The notes: generated by a model from the letters alone, not told the origin. A DNA stretch of 64,000 nucleotides from Desulfurococcaceae archaeon (GCA_028275705.1 JAPWUD010000003.1:1-64000), one strand, 5' to 3'. Counted from the first letter of the stretch, positions 39,326 to 49,525 are shown. Numbers and translations: made by a program.

Positions 39326-42300
39326 ATGCAGGAGAGTGTTGCTAAGCCTCGTGACCCACTAGATGAGTATGCTGAGTGGAATAGACTTGATGTTAATGAA
39401 AATGCTAATAGGTATCAGGGCCCAAGTAGTTTCTTCGCATGGCTACTAGATAACTACACAGAGAGAGACGCCTTAAGCCTACTTCCAAGCCATATTTTAA
39501 AAGCCCACATGGATGGAGTGATCTACGTCCACAAACTACCATACAGTGTCTGGATACCCTACTGCACAGGGCACAGTATTGCGGGTTTATTGAAGAAGGG
39601 GTTGAAGACGCCGACAGTTATATCTAGGCCTGCAAGGCACTTAGATACCTTTGTAGACCACGTGGCGAACTTCTTGATCACAATGCAGCACTACTTCACT
39701 GGTGCTCAGGCATTATCAAGTGTTGAATGGTATGCAGGTCCCTTCATTAGAGTTGATAAACCAGAGGATAAAGCTATAAAACAGCAAGTACAGAGGTTGT
39801 TATTCAACTTAAACTATCCAACGAGGATTGGCCTACAAACACCATTCACAAACTTCACGGTCACAATGAACGCTCCCAAGAAAATGCTTGAGGGAGATAA
39901 AGCAATATATGGAGGTGAGGAAGTAGGATTAATAGGCGAGTACGAGGAGGAGGCAAAGAGATTCATCAAAGTGCTTACAAAGCTATACCTCGAAGGAGAT
40001 GCAGTAGGGCAGCCATTTACATTCCCAATACCAACACTCATGGTCACAGCAAAGTGGATCTGGGAAGACCCCGAAATACATGAGTTAATATTCAAAACAA
40101 CAGCCAAGCGCGGAAGCTTCTACTGGCTAAACACAAGAATAGTTGATGCCGACGCATCATACGCGATGTGCCTCCACGACAATGAAAAAATTACTGTAAA
40201 AGATGGTGATGTCGTCCGCGTTGTCACAATGGGAGAGCTTTTTGACGAGTACGCAGGTGAAAGAGAGTCTGTTGACCCAGATGGTGCAGAGTGGTATAAG
40301 CCCGTGAAAGAGTTTGGAGTTTTAGCATTTGATTTCGAGTCAAAAGCGGTTGAATGGCGCTCGGTTAAGAGATTTCTTGTTAAGAAATCGAAGCGCGCTG
40401 TAAGGATCAAGTTAAGTGATGGAAAGGCCTTCATAGTTACACCTGATCATCCAATACCAGTATACTGTAAGTACACGAAACGAGTGGATCTCAAGAGAGC
40501 CGAAGATCTTCTCGGAGTCGAACAACTCGGAATGTACAAGATCCCGGTTCTAATGCATGAATTACCAGGTAAATACATTAAGCTAAAAGGAGAGATCGAG
40601 ATTACTGTTGACGAGGAATTTGCCCGGTTCCTCGGATTATACTATGGCGGTGGAACGCTCATTAGGAACAAATATAACGCTATGAGAATGAAGAGTCCTG
40701 ATGAAATACGTGGAGAGTCTTACCTAAGTGGTGTTCAATTCTCTCTCGATAAGAGCAAGGTTGAATCTATAAACTTTATTACTAGTTACGCGGTAAAGAA
40801 TGGCTGGAGTATAAGGGAATGGGATGATCCAAGATATCCAAGCACTCACTACATTGCTATTTATTCAGCTCCACTTGCACACATACTATGGGATAATGGT
40901 GTAAGCCCGCACTCTGATGAGAAAAGAATACCTTGGTTTATCTACGCAAGCCCCCCATCAGTGAGGTTAAGCTTCCTCAAGGGCTTACTTGAAGCGGATG
41001 GATACTTCAGGCTTAAAACAATGAGTAAAATGCAGGCACGTTGGGAGCTTCATATCGGGAACCGAGACCTAGTAGAAGACATAGTCTTGCTTGCATCAAT
41101 AACGGGGATATCTACATACATACGTGGAAACAAAGATGGCTCAGACGCTGTATACATCCCTGCAAAGCCTGATGGGAGTTTTGAAACTAGTAATCCATTA
41201 AAGCACAGGAGAGAGGAACCAATTGCCTGGGTAAGTATTAAGAGTGTAGAAGAAGTAGTATTTGACTCAGAACAACGCTTTATCGATATCGAGGTTGAAG
41301 GAATTCACTACTTCGTCCACAGTTCAGGTGCGATCACTCATAACTGTTGTCGCATATCTATTGATAAGAGTGAGTTGATGTATGCTTATCAAAATGCTCT
41401 AAGGACTGGCTCTAAGTTCACTCTAAGTGCGCTTAAGAGGGATCTGGAACAGGTGCGTGAGGATTACTGGAGTAAGATTGAGAGGCAGAGGTTTGGTGGT
41501 TTATGGGCTTTGCCCGATATTACTGGCTCTGTGAATGTCGTGGATGTTAATTTACCACGGATCGCCCTGGAGGCGGGGAGAGAGGAGTCTAGGTTCTGGG
41601 AGCTCTACTCCGAGAGGCTTAAGTTGATCAAGGAGGCCGTTGACTGGTTTAGAAGTAGGTATATCAGAATTATGAAGCAGTACCCGAACTTCTACGCGAT
41701 GATCCTAGAGTACATGCCTGGATTTCCAAGCTCACACTTCAACACTATTGGCATTATTGGATTACCTGAGGCCGCTGCGTTACTAATGGGTGAGCCTAAG
41801 CTGTGGCTCAATGGCTCTAGGAGGGATTGGCTGAGGGCAGCTGAGTTAATGAGGAGAATGGTTGAGTATGCTACAAAACATGCTAGAGACTGGATGAAGG
41901 AGGAGGGTGTTCCATGGAATGTAGAGGAGGTTCCTGGAGAATCTGCCGCTCCAAAATTAGCAATCAAGGATTTGAAGCTGTATCCAGAGCTTAGAGAGTA
42001 CCTACCAGCGGAGCCACTGTATAGTACGAGTATTGCACCATACTACTCGGATATGGAGTTACCAGATAGAATTGAAGTAGAGCAGAGAGTGCAGAAGTAC
42101 TTCACTGGCGGCGTAATGATGCACATATTCCTCGGTGAGGAAGCAGATCCAGAGGCATTGGCAAATCTAGCCAAGAAGCTTATTGATACAGACATAGTCT
42201 ACTGGAGCTTTACACCCGCTATAACACACTGTAACAACTGCGATGCAACGTTCACGGGGATATATAAGACTTGCCCAAGGTGTGGTAGTGAAAACGTAGA

Positions 42301-42397
42301 TATATGGAGTAGGATTATAGGGTACTACCGTCCACTGAGAAACTGGAATCCATATAGACGCAGAGAGTTCTGGCAGAGGAAACACTATAGTTTTTAA
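39326..42397 (+). CDS. nrdD: Anaerobic (class III) ribonucleotide reductase, intein-containing
   Basis: Exteins join as SYAM-CCRISID; C-terminal CNNC..CPRC zinc site and SRIIGYYRP glycyl-radical motif. Confidence 0.95.
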   Translation: MQESVAKPRDPLDEYAEWNRLDVNENANRYQGPSSFFAWLLDNYTERDALSLLPSHILKAHMDGVIYVHKLPYSVWIPYCTGHSIAGLLKKGLKTPTVISRPARHLDTFVDHVANFLITMQHYFTGAQALSSVEWYAGPFIRVDKPEDKAIKQQVQRLLFNLNYPTRIGLQTPFTNFTVTMNAPKKMLEGDKAIYGGEEVGLIGEYEEEAKRFIKVLTKLYLEGDAVGQPFTFPIPTLMVTAKWIWEDPEIHELIFKTTAKRGSFYWLNTRIVDADASYAMCLHDNEKITVKDGDVVRVVTMGELFDEYAGERESVDPDGAEWYKPVKEFGVLAFDFESKAVEWRSVKRFLVKKSKRAVRIKLSDGKAFIVTPDHPIPVYCKYTKRVDLKRAEDLLGVEQLGMYKIPVLMHELPGKYIKLKGEIEITVDEEFARFLGLYYGGGTLIRNKYNAMRMKSPDEIRGESYLSGVQFSLDKSKVESINFITSYAVKNGWSIREWDDPRYPSTHYIAIYSAPLAHILWDNGVSPHSDEKRIPWFIYASPPSVRLSFLKGLLEADGYFRLKTMSKMQARWELHIGNRDLVEDIVLLASITGISTYIRGNKDGSDAVYIPAKPDGSFETSNPLKHRREEPIAWVSIKSVEEVVFDSEQRFIDIEVEGIHYFVHSSGAITHNCCRISIDKSELMYAYQNALRTGSKFTLSALKRDLEQVREDYWSKIERQRFGGLWALPDITGSVNVVDVNLPRIALEAGREESRFWELYSERLKLIKEAVDWFRSRYIRIMKQYPNFYAMILEYMPGFPSSHFNTIGIIGLPEAAALLMGEPKLWLNGSRRDWLRAAELMRRMVEYATKHARDWMKEEGVPWNVEEVPGESAAPKLAIKDLKLYPELREYLPAEPLYSTSIAPYYSDMELPDRIEVEQRVQKYFTGGVMMHIFLGEEADPEALANLAKKLIDTDIVYWSFTPAITHCNNCDATFTGIYKTCPRCGSENVDIWSRIIGYYRPLRNWNPYRRREFWQRKHYSF
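40169..41344 (+). other. Intein in NrdD (392 aa), Hint domain plus LAGLIDADG endonuclease
   Basis: N-terminal C (CLHDNEKITVKDG), TPDHPIPVY, FIDIEVEGIHYFVHSSGAITHN|C; endonuclease blocks FLGLYYGGGTL and FLKGLLEADGYF. Confidence 0.95.
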
Positions 42398-42406
42398 GCA
42401 ACTGGT

Positions 42407-43174
42407 GTGTATTTATTGAGTAAACTACTCGCAGCGGGATGGAAGAGCGTATCACTAGTAGATGTCGTTGAACACCCGTCTTTTACACTATGGCTATGCG
42501 GATGCAACTTAATGTGTCCATTCTGCCACAACTGGAGACTAGCCGAGCGAGACTCGAAGATATGTAAGTGGATTGACATTGCTGAGATACTCAAAGAGGT
42601 TGTTGCTAGTAGGTTTCTAGTAGACTACCTCCACGTGACTGGTGGAGAGCCACTAATGCAATATAGTTCACTAAGGGATCTACTCGTCGGGGCCCACAGG
42701 GCTGGATTAATGAACTCTCTGAATTCAAACCTAACACTACCCGTTAAATACCTAGCATACCTAGTTGAAGCTGGAGTAGTGGACCACGTCGCGACAGATC
42801 TCAAAATCCCGCCAAGTATTTTATTTGGACTACCTGAGAAGTCTACATTGGTCTTGTGGAGAAACTACTTGGAGAACTTAAAGTTGATCATGGGGAGTAA
42901 AATACCATTAGAGTTGAGGATACCACTACACAGAGGCCTCACATTAGAAGTTCTCAAGAGGCATCTAAGCGAAGTACTCCCATACATAACACGTACTGAG
43001 ACAACAGTAGTGTTGAATCAACTCATAGGCGAGCCGTTGACAAACCCCCGTAATCCAGCTTGGTGTAGGGAGTACTGTGGAGTTGGAGAAGAGTTAGTTA
43101 AAGCCATTGTAGAGGCTTTGAGTGATGTGGGGTTTAAAAAGATCATTGTGAGGAGTATACCGGGGTTCGCGTGA
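42407..43174 (+). CDS. nrdG: Anaerobic RNR-activating radical SAM protein
   Basis: CGCNLMCPFCHNW, HVTGGEPLMQ; adjacent to nrdD. Confidence 0.9.
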   Translation: MYLLSKLLAAGWKSVSLVDVVEHPSFTLWLCGCNLMCPFCHNWRLAERDSKICKWIDIAEILKEVVASRFLVDYLHVTGGEPLMQYSSLRDLLVGAHRAGLMNSLNSNLTLPVKYLAYLVEAGVVDHVATDLKIPPSILFGLPEKSTLVLWRNYLENLKLIMGSKIPLELRIPLHRGLTLEVLKRHLSEVLPYITRTETTVVLNQLIGEPLTNPRNPAWCREYCGVGEELVKAIVEALSDVGFKKIIVRSIPGFA

Positions 43175-43175
43175 A

Positions 43176-44069
43176 ATGAAGCACTTGCCCTCAGTTAAGC
43201 TACTGTACTATATACCCGAGGCAGAGAATATAGTGGCTTCAAGCGCTAAGGCAACACTTACACCGAGGGAATTCAATAGTATAATTGAAAAAATGAGTAG
43301 AGGTGATGTAGATAAATGGATTTTAGAGTTAATTGTGAGGGGTCATGGTAGTCCATTGGAGCACAGTGTGTACATATACGAGGTTACTTGTAGTAGAGTT
43401 TGTAGTCATCAATTGGTTAGACATAGACATGCAAGCTACACTCAGCTAAGTCAGAGGTATAGTGATAAGTACTTGCGGGGTTTAGTGGAGTATGCATCTA
43501 GGGTTCTAGGCAGGGAGAACCCAAAAACTTTTAATGAAGCAGCGAGTCTACTACTAGAGGCTGTGGAGAAAATTAGTGACTTCGGTGAATTACTAGAATT
43601 GGCTTCAGAGGCGTATATTATTCCACCACGCGTCGTGGAGAATAGAGATGTAGAGTTTCTGAGGGAATTACTGAGATCAACTGTAATCTACTACCGTGCA
43701 CTAGGTAATGGAGCTTCATACGAGGATGCACGATACATACTGCCACAAGCTGTTAAGACAAGGGTAATAGTGTCTATGAATGCTAGGGAGCTTGTAGAGG
43801 TGTTCCTACCACTTAGAATGTGTAGTCGTGCACAATGGGAGATTAGATCTATAGCTTGGCAACTCTGGAGGCAGCTGGTAGATGTACACCCAGCTATTTT
43901 CAAGTACTCTGGTCCAAGATGCATACTAATGGAGAATAGGACTAGGGGGTCCCCATGTACACTACAGGAGTTTCTAGAGGGTAGGTGTGAATTCACAATA
44001 GAGAGATGCCCCGAGAAAACCCCTAGAAACAAGATAAGGGATTGTTTAAAAACATCTATTTATCATTGA
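43176..44069 (+). CDS. thyX: FAD-dependent thymidylate synthase
   Basis: RHRHASYTQLSQRYS ThyX motif. Confidence 0.96.
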   Translation: MKHLPSVKLLYYIPEAENIVASSAKATLTPREFNSIIEKMSRGDVDKWILELIVRGHGSPLEHSVYIYEVTCSRVCSHQLVRHRHASYTQLSQRYSDKYLRGLVEYASRVLGRENPKTFNEAASLLLEAVEKISDFGELLELASEAYIIPPRVVENRDVEFLRELLRSTVIYYRALGNGASYEDARYILPQAVKTRVIVSMNARELVEVFLPLRMCSRAQWEIRSIAWQLWRQLVDVHPAIFKYSGPRCILMENRTRGSPCTLQEFLEGRCEFTIERCPEKTPRNKIRDCLKTSIYH

Positions 44070-44168
44070 TTGGAGACTCGGAAAGCAATACTAAGTTGAT
44101 AATTTTAGCCAATAGAACTACTGCTCTACTGCTTTAAAGTCTATACTTTGGAATACACCTAGGGGTGG

Positions 44169-44702
44169 TTGATAGTGATTCTTAGTGACTGGGATATAAG
44201 GGTTTACCTCGAGAAGAAACTACTCGTCATTAACCCCCTTTATGAGGACACTGTAAGGGAGAATGGAGTTGACTTGAGGTTTGGCTTTCGCTTCTGTAGA
44301 TTCAAGGGTGGCGATGTATTGATTGACACGTTGACTATGAATATACCTGAAGCACTAGAGTGTGTAGATGTAGAGAGGAGTCTGGGGTTTATTGTCAAGC
44401 CACATGAGCACGTGTTAGCGACTACAATGGAGTGGGTTGAGCTACCACACGACCTCGTTGGACTAGTGAACCTTAGGAGTAGCTTTGCAAGGGCAGGACT
44501 CTACATACCCCCAACAGTCATAGACGCGGGCTTCAAGGGGAATATAACCATTGAGTTAATTGGTGGAGTCCACCCAGTTAAAATATACCCAGAGCAGAGG
44601 TTCCTACACGTAGTCTTCCTCAGGACAAGCAGCCCAGTCTACAAGCCATACCAGGGGAAATACCAGGGGCAAGTAAACGTGACACCGCCGAAGCCAGATT
44701 AG
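44169..44702 (+). CDS. dcd: dCTP deaminase
   Basis: LVNLRSSFARAGL, DAGFKGNITIEL, YQGKYQGQ. Confidence 0.95.
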   Translation: MIVILSDWDIRVYLEKKLLVINPLYEDTVRENGVDLRFGFRFCRFKGGDVLIDTLTMNIPEALECVDVERSLGFIVKPHEHVLATTMEWVELPHDLVGLVNLRSSFARAGLYIPPTVIDAGFKGNITIELIGGVHPVKIYPEQRFLHVVFLRTSSPVYKPYQGKYQGQVNVTPPKPD

Positions 44703-44715
44703 AATAAAGAGGTTG

Positions 44716-44814
44716 TGCCGCCGCCGGGATTTGAACCCGGGTCACGGGCTACCCACGCCTCCCACACCGGGGCTCGAGAGGCCCGCATACTTGACCGGGC
44801 TATACTACGGCGGC
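44716..44814 (-). tRNA. tRNA-Glu(CUC) with ~24-nt intron (44751-44774)
   Basis: CGGGC-CTCTCG|intron|A-GCCCG; GCCGCCG/CGGCGGC acceptor. Confidence 0.92.
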
Positions 44815-44859
44815 ATCTATTATGTTTAAGTAGATTACGGGTTTTTTAAGCATTTATAT

Positions 44860-45594
44860 CTATTTTATTTCACAGTCTAGATCAGTCTTTAAGTCCACAT
44901 CTCCGAGAACAACCTCTTTCATTAATGGATCGAGAAAAATGTTAATCGATTTAAAAACAACACCAGCCTTAACTGCTTTATCAACAAATCTCTTAATAGC
45001 TTGGTCTACGCCACAGTATAGTTTAAAACCACGTGGATTTGGAACACCGGTGATGAAGACTACAAAAGCTCTACCACCATGCAATGCGTACTCCGCTAGC
45101 ACTTCTAATTGTCTCCTACCACGCTGAGTTGGCGCATCAGGGTACCCGGCAAAACCACCCTCTAGCTCCATTACCGCGCTCTTCAACTCGACCAATACGA
45201 TTTCACTATTGCATTTGAAGGCATAGTCTATTATCTCGCTTGATAACCTATAGTTTTTACCGAGTAGACTACAACCTCTAAGCCATGGAATTAGGCCTTT
45301 ACCATGTGCCGCGATAAATGCTCTCTCCTGTATCAGTGTATCTACGAGGTATGCGTATTTGTCTTTTTCAACACCTATTAATTTATGCTTCAACTTACCT
45401 GATTTATTCTCGATGCAGAAACCCTTCTTACCGTATTCAATAATCCCGCGTAGTCTACCAGTGTTGCCAAGGTATACTGTCTCTCTCCTCCCCGCGATCT
45501 CTGCTTCAACGGTGAATAAACTAGTTCTAGCTATAATCCTGCACTCTATGATCAGGGGTAGTGGGAGTATGGGTAGAGGGTTCAATACGCTCAA
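44860..45594 (-). CDS. sfsA: SfsA-family protein
   Basis: GNTGRLRGII, KLKHKLIGVEKD, VELKSAVMELEGGFAGYPDAPTQRGRRQLE. Confidence 0.9.
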   Translation of the reverse strand: MSVLNPLPILPLPLIIECRIIARTSLFTVEAEIAGRRETVYLGNTGRLRGIIEYGKKGFCIENKSGKLKHKLIGVEKDKYAYLVDTLIQERAFIAAHGKGLIPWLRGCSLLGKNYRLSSEIIDYAFKCNSEIVLVELKSAVMELEGGFAGYPDAPTQRGRRQLEVLAEYALHGGRAFVVFITGVPNPRGFKLYCGVDQAIKRFVDKAVKAGVVFKSINIFLDPLMKEVVLGDVDLKTDLDCEIK

Positions 45595-45958
45595 TCCTTA
45601 ATTTCCTAATGTAATTTCTGATTTCACCACGCCACATTAAAGCAAGGAGTATTATTGCTAACTGCCCGATGTCTGGGTAGAATACACTGTACTCACCTAG
45701 GGATTCAATTATTATTAATGGATATATTGAGACTTGGTAGAAGGCTCTACAATTAATTGCAGATAAGTACACTAGGTAGAGGTACACGTAGTGGAATACC
45801 GCGATGAATACTAGTATGTATGATAAAGCAATCTTACTGGTTCTCCTTAATTCAAATAATGCATAGATAGCGGCACCCGTGATGATCAATAGGGATATGT
45901 AAATTGATAAACTGTATGCAGCATCTCCTATATTGCACATAATGCTCAATAAGCACAC
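45527..45958 (-). CDS. Hypothetical membrane protein
   Basis: About four hydrophobic segments; overlaps sfsA start by 68 nt. Confidence 0.5.
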   Translation of the reverse strand: MCLLSIMCNIGDAAYSLSIYISLLIITGAAIYALFELRRTSKIALSYILVFIAVFHYVYLYLVYLSAINCRAFYQVSIYPLIIIESLGEYSVFYPDIGQLAIILLALMWRGEIRNYIRKLRIERIEPSTHTPTTPDHRVQDYS

Positions 45959-45991
45959 CTCACCTCGAATCTAGTATTAGACAGTATGCAA

Positions 45992-48900
45992 TCACTGGTT
46001 TTTAATAAGCTCACTTAACAATAAGTAGGAGATGTAGAGTGTTCTCGCCTTATACTCTAAATACTTCATAATAAACTCCCGCTCTCTATCGAGAAGCCTC
46101 TTATACTCTCTCACTTTTCTAAATACATCGATGACTCCAGCTGGATTTATAGATTCCCCAGCGTCTATTAGTGAAGCCAATTCCTCAGCGCTAATAGCCT
46201 CTAAACCAGTTTTACTCAGCAACTCAGACACGTCTAAAACCCCCTCGCCACTGGATAAATGGGATGCGAGGCGTCTAAGGTTTGACTGCTTCAACTGCAT
46301 TAAAACAGGGTTTTTGGCTTCAAGTATTAATCTATATTCTTCATAGTAAACTCTATCCAGTATGGAGTTCTCTATCTCAAGTAGTGGTTGAGGCGGCTTA
46401 ATTAGTGGTAGTGGTGGGTATAGCTCAACTGCTCCATAAAACTTTTCACCGTCGTAGAATCCATGCCCCGTGAGTAGTGTTGGTGTTAGAGATTCTTCGT
46501 CGAGTACTTCGCTTATAATAACGTATGCTAGTAGTTTGAGGCCCGGGCTTGGGCGGGGTATTAGTAACTCTCTCCCGTGTATTACGGCTTTTAGTTTGTC
46601 CCTTGAGAGTATATAGTCTACTACTCTAATTGCTTGTTCCCTCACAAGATCCCAGTTGAACTCTATTGTTACGAGGGTTGAGTAGGCGATATCATCTATC
46701 TCGGAAATCATTATCCTATCGAGATCGCCTGGTTCATGTCTCCTTACAGCATCTCTTACTTTTAACCAGTCAAGCTTCTCAATTAACCCAGCTGATTCAG
46801 GCTCGTGTAGAGCAAAGTACTTGTACTCTCCAATCTTCACTACATCATATAGTATAACGTGTAGTGGTATTCCAAAATACCTTCTCAACAATATTACTAT
46901 GTATGATAGCGCAAGGCGGATTAAATCAGCATTCTCCCTCGGGTCTAGTGGGTACACGTAGCCATAAGTGTAGTCTCTATACTCACCACCAGTGGGCATT
47001 GGTACGTAAATAGTCTTCTTATCATAGTACACCATTGGCTCTCCCTTGACAACAATGTATTTAGGCCTCTCTGATCTAATGGTCCAAATACACCTCTCAG
47101 GTATCTTAATGTACTTTCCAAAACCGCTCCTAGGAGTATACACCACGCAGAGCTCTTCACTAGTGATCCTCCCCGTTAGTAAGTCCCTTATAATACTGGG
47201 TGATTCACCCCACTTCAACTTAGTGAATCTATATTCTTCAAGAGCCTCGGCTAGTGCATCATCGACTTTGAAGTCAATGTCCCTAATACTCTTCTCTATC
47301 ACGCTCCTAACAATCCTAGTGGATTTACCATAGTTGAGTGAAACTACTAGTGCCTCCTCTCCATAGTCAATGTTGCCTGGTTGAAACCTCTCAACTAAGT
47401 CAACGTGTCCAATCGGCTCTAGCGGTATTAACTTATTGTTTTTCTCAAGGTACCTCTTAATACCATATGGTGGTGCATACTCATAGAAGTTTAATCTATC
47501 AAATACCTCCCTAAGCTTCCTCTCATTTACCCCACCGTCTTCTCTTAAAACCCCTGTTGATCTAAGTGCTTCAACCTCCCTTGAATTCAACTCTCCTTTA
47601 AACCATGGAGAAACAAGCTTCAAAACCCCGGTGAATAAGTATATGTAAAGGTTATCAGGGTTTACAATAGTTTTCTCTAATCCAAGACCAAGCCACTCCC
47701 TAAATACATCTACTCCACTACTAAGTAGCTCTCTATCCCACCTAGAGTAGGGGATTATAACTGACTCGGAGAAACCTAAATCTCTACGCCTACCCTTTCT
47801 ACCCTCCCGCTGGTGGAATTCACGAACGCTCTCGGGTAGACCCAAGTGAACAACTCTTGCGACTAACCCGATATCTATACCCTGCGATAGTGTGCGTGGT
47901 GATACGATCACCTTAATTAACCCACTCCTAGCTTTCTCCTCTATATCCTCTCTTGTCTTTTTCGGTACAAGGTGGTGGTGCGGCGCGATCGGCGCATCTT
48001 CCCCGTACTTCTGCTTTATTGACTTAACTAGTTCCTCAGCTGAGTTAATGCTCCTAGTGAAGACTAGTGTTACGTATTGATCGTTGAGGTACTCTGCAAT
48101 GATCTCTGCTGGGTCTAGGCTAATGCTTGGGACGCTGTAACCTAAGCTCTCAAGGATTGAGACTACTCTGTAGGCATTCTTTTTGAACTCTTCATACTCC
48201 TCAATAGTCTTCGTCAACGTGTTTAACTCTGGGTGTTTCACCAGTATACTACTCCACTGTTCTCTAATACTCCTCCAAATGTACTCTAAATTCTTCCCGA
48301 GCACTATGTATGTTTTGTTTTCAACTCTGAATGGTTCTCCCGTTATAGCTATACAATCTCTACTTGTTGTTTTAGATAGGTAGTTGCATAGGTCTTCGGG
48401 GTTTGAAATACCCGCTGATAGTATGGCCACCTGTAGCTTTCTATCACTGATTTTAGCCAATACGTCAATAATGGCCATTAAGAGTGCGAGGCTCCTCGGG
48501 CTATAGAAGTCTAGTTCATCTATAACGAGGAGGTTTAACTTAGTGTAGAATGGAGCTAAGATGCCTCCATGTTTAATCATGTGTTTCTTTAAATCGTGGA
48601 GTAGGAAGGCGGGGTTTGTTATTACAAGGTTTGATGTCGCTATATATGAGCGTAGAGATCCGAGCCCCTTCTCTTTAACATACTCCTCCTTCCTAACACT
48701 ATCTATTTGAACAGGTGTTTTACCAATTAAACCCATATATCTAACTATGCGTTTAACCTGGTCATTTGCAAGTGCGAGTGTTGGGTATAAGGCAACCACG
48801 TAGAAATCTCCACTACTCTTCAACTCGTCGAGGACGTATAGAACCCAAGCCTCTGTCTTACCACTCCCAGTACCAGCTCGTAGAACTATATTAAACCCCT

Positions 48901-49090
48901 TCTTCAACGCACTGTACGCCTCATACTGGTGTAGATATAGGCGTTCACCTCCAAGCTCGATTCCCGAGAACTCTGGCACTATATCGCGGAACCTCATATC
49001 AGAGTAACTTGGCTCACTAGAAGGCTCAGCAAACTCTGTGAAACTATAACCCCTACTAGACAATACAATACCACTAGATACTCTAGGCAT
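45992..49090 (-). CDS. Large superfamily 2 DEAD/DEAH-box helicase
   Basis: RAGTGSGKTEAW, VIDELDF, SAGISNP, REGRKGRRRDLG; long uncharacterised C-terminal half. Confidence 0.85.
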   Translation of the reverse strand: MPRVSSGIVLSSRGYSFTEFAEPSSEPSYSDMRFRDIVPEFSGIELGGERLYLHQYEAYSALKKGFNIVLRAGTGSGKTEAWVLYVLDELKSSGDFYVVALYPTLALANDQVKRIVRYMGLIGKTPVQIDSVRKEEYVKEKGLGSLRSYIATSNLVITNPAFLLHDLKKHMIKHGGILAPFYTKLNLLVIDELDFYSPRSLALLMAIIDVLAKISDRKLQVAILSAGISNPEDLCNYLSKTTSRDCIAITGEPFRVENKTYIVLGKNLEYIWRSIREQWSSILVKHPELNTLTKTIEEYEEFKKNAYRVVSILESLGYSVPSISLDPAEIIAEYLNDQYVTLVFTRSINSAEELVKSIKQKYGEDAPIAPHHHLVPKKTREDIEEKARSGLIKVIVSPRTLSQGIDIGLVARVVHLGLPESVREFHQREGRKGRRRDLGFSESVIIPYSRWDRELLSSGVDVFREWLGLGLEKTIVNPDNLYIYLFTGVLKLVSPWFKGELNSREVEALRSTGVLREDGGVNERKLREVFDRLNFYEYAPPYGIKRYLEKNNKLIPLEPIGHVDLVERFQPGNIDYGEEALVVSLNYGKSTRIVRSVIEKSIRDIDFKVDDALAEALEEYRFTKLKWGESPSIIRDLLTGRITSEELCVVYTPRSGFGKYIKIPERCIWTIRSERPKYIVVKGEPMVYYDKKTIYVPMPTGGEYRDYTYGYVYPLDPRENADLIRLALSYIVILLRRYFGIPLHVILYDVVKIGEYKYFALHEPESAGLIEKLDWLKVRDAVRRHEPGDLDRIMISEIDDIAYSTLVTIEFNWDLVREQAIRVVDYILSRDKLKAVIHGRELLIPRPSPGLKLLAYVIISEVLDEESLTPTLLTGHGFYDGEKFYGAVELYPPLPLIKPPQPLLEIENSILDRVYYEEYRLILEAKNPVLMQLKQSNLRRLASHLSSGEGVLDVSELLSKTGLEAISAEELASLIDAGESINPAGVIDVFRKVREYKRLLDREREFIMKYLEYKARTLYISYLLLSELIKNQ

Positions 49091-49253
49091 TTACTAATCA
49101 ATCCCTACTAGTACTCTAAATTAATCTTATACGAGCCCAAATTATATTTGAATTCAAGCACTGTAGAGTGTCCAGCTCAAATTAATTAACCAAGTGTCTC
49201 CTACTTCTACACAACAGAATAGCGGAGCACTGATGCACTAACACCTCACTGAC

Positions 49254-49292
49254 CTCCTCCCCGCCCTAAAAGGCGATGCTTTCAGTTGTAAA
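49254..49292. mobile_element. Solo IS605-end-like hairpin remnant
   Basis: cctcctccccgccctaaaaggcgatgctttcagttg, close to 969-1004; no tnpB nearby. Confidence 0.5.
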
Positions 49293-49436
49293 CCATGCGC
49301 CAATTGGATACCGCTGAACCCCGCACCTCAACGCACATTCTATGCACAGGCAATATTGTTATCAGCGTAATAGTAGTGCGTGGATAATAGTATTTCCTGC
49401 GTAAGTGGGATTATAGATAAATTAATGAAGAAGACG

Positions 49437-49525
49437 CGGGCCCGCCGGGATTTGAACCCGGGTCCTCCGGCTTTCCACGCGGGGCTTAGGAGGCCGGCGC
49501 CCTCTCCTGGCTAGGCGACGGGCCC
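49437..49525 (-). tRNA. tRNA-Arg(CCU) with 14-nt intron (49473-49486)
   Basis: CCGGC-CTCCTA|AGCCCCGCGTGGAA|A-GCCGG. Confidence 0.93.

Noticed and set aside
49230-49252. CTGATGC-12-CTGA next to the solo IS end
   Set aside because: Half of a C/D layout only; no C'/second D at the required spacing.
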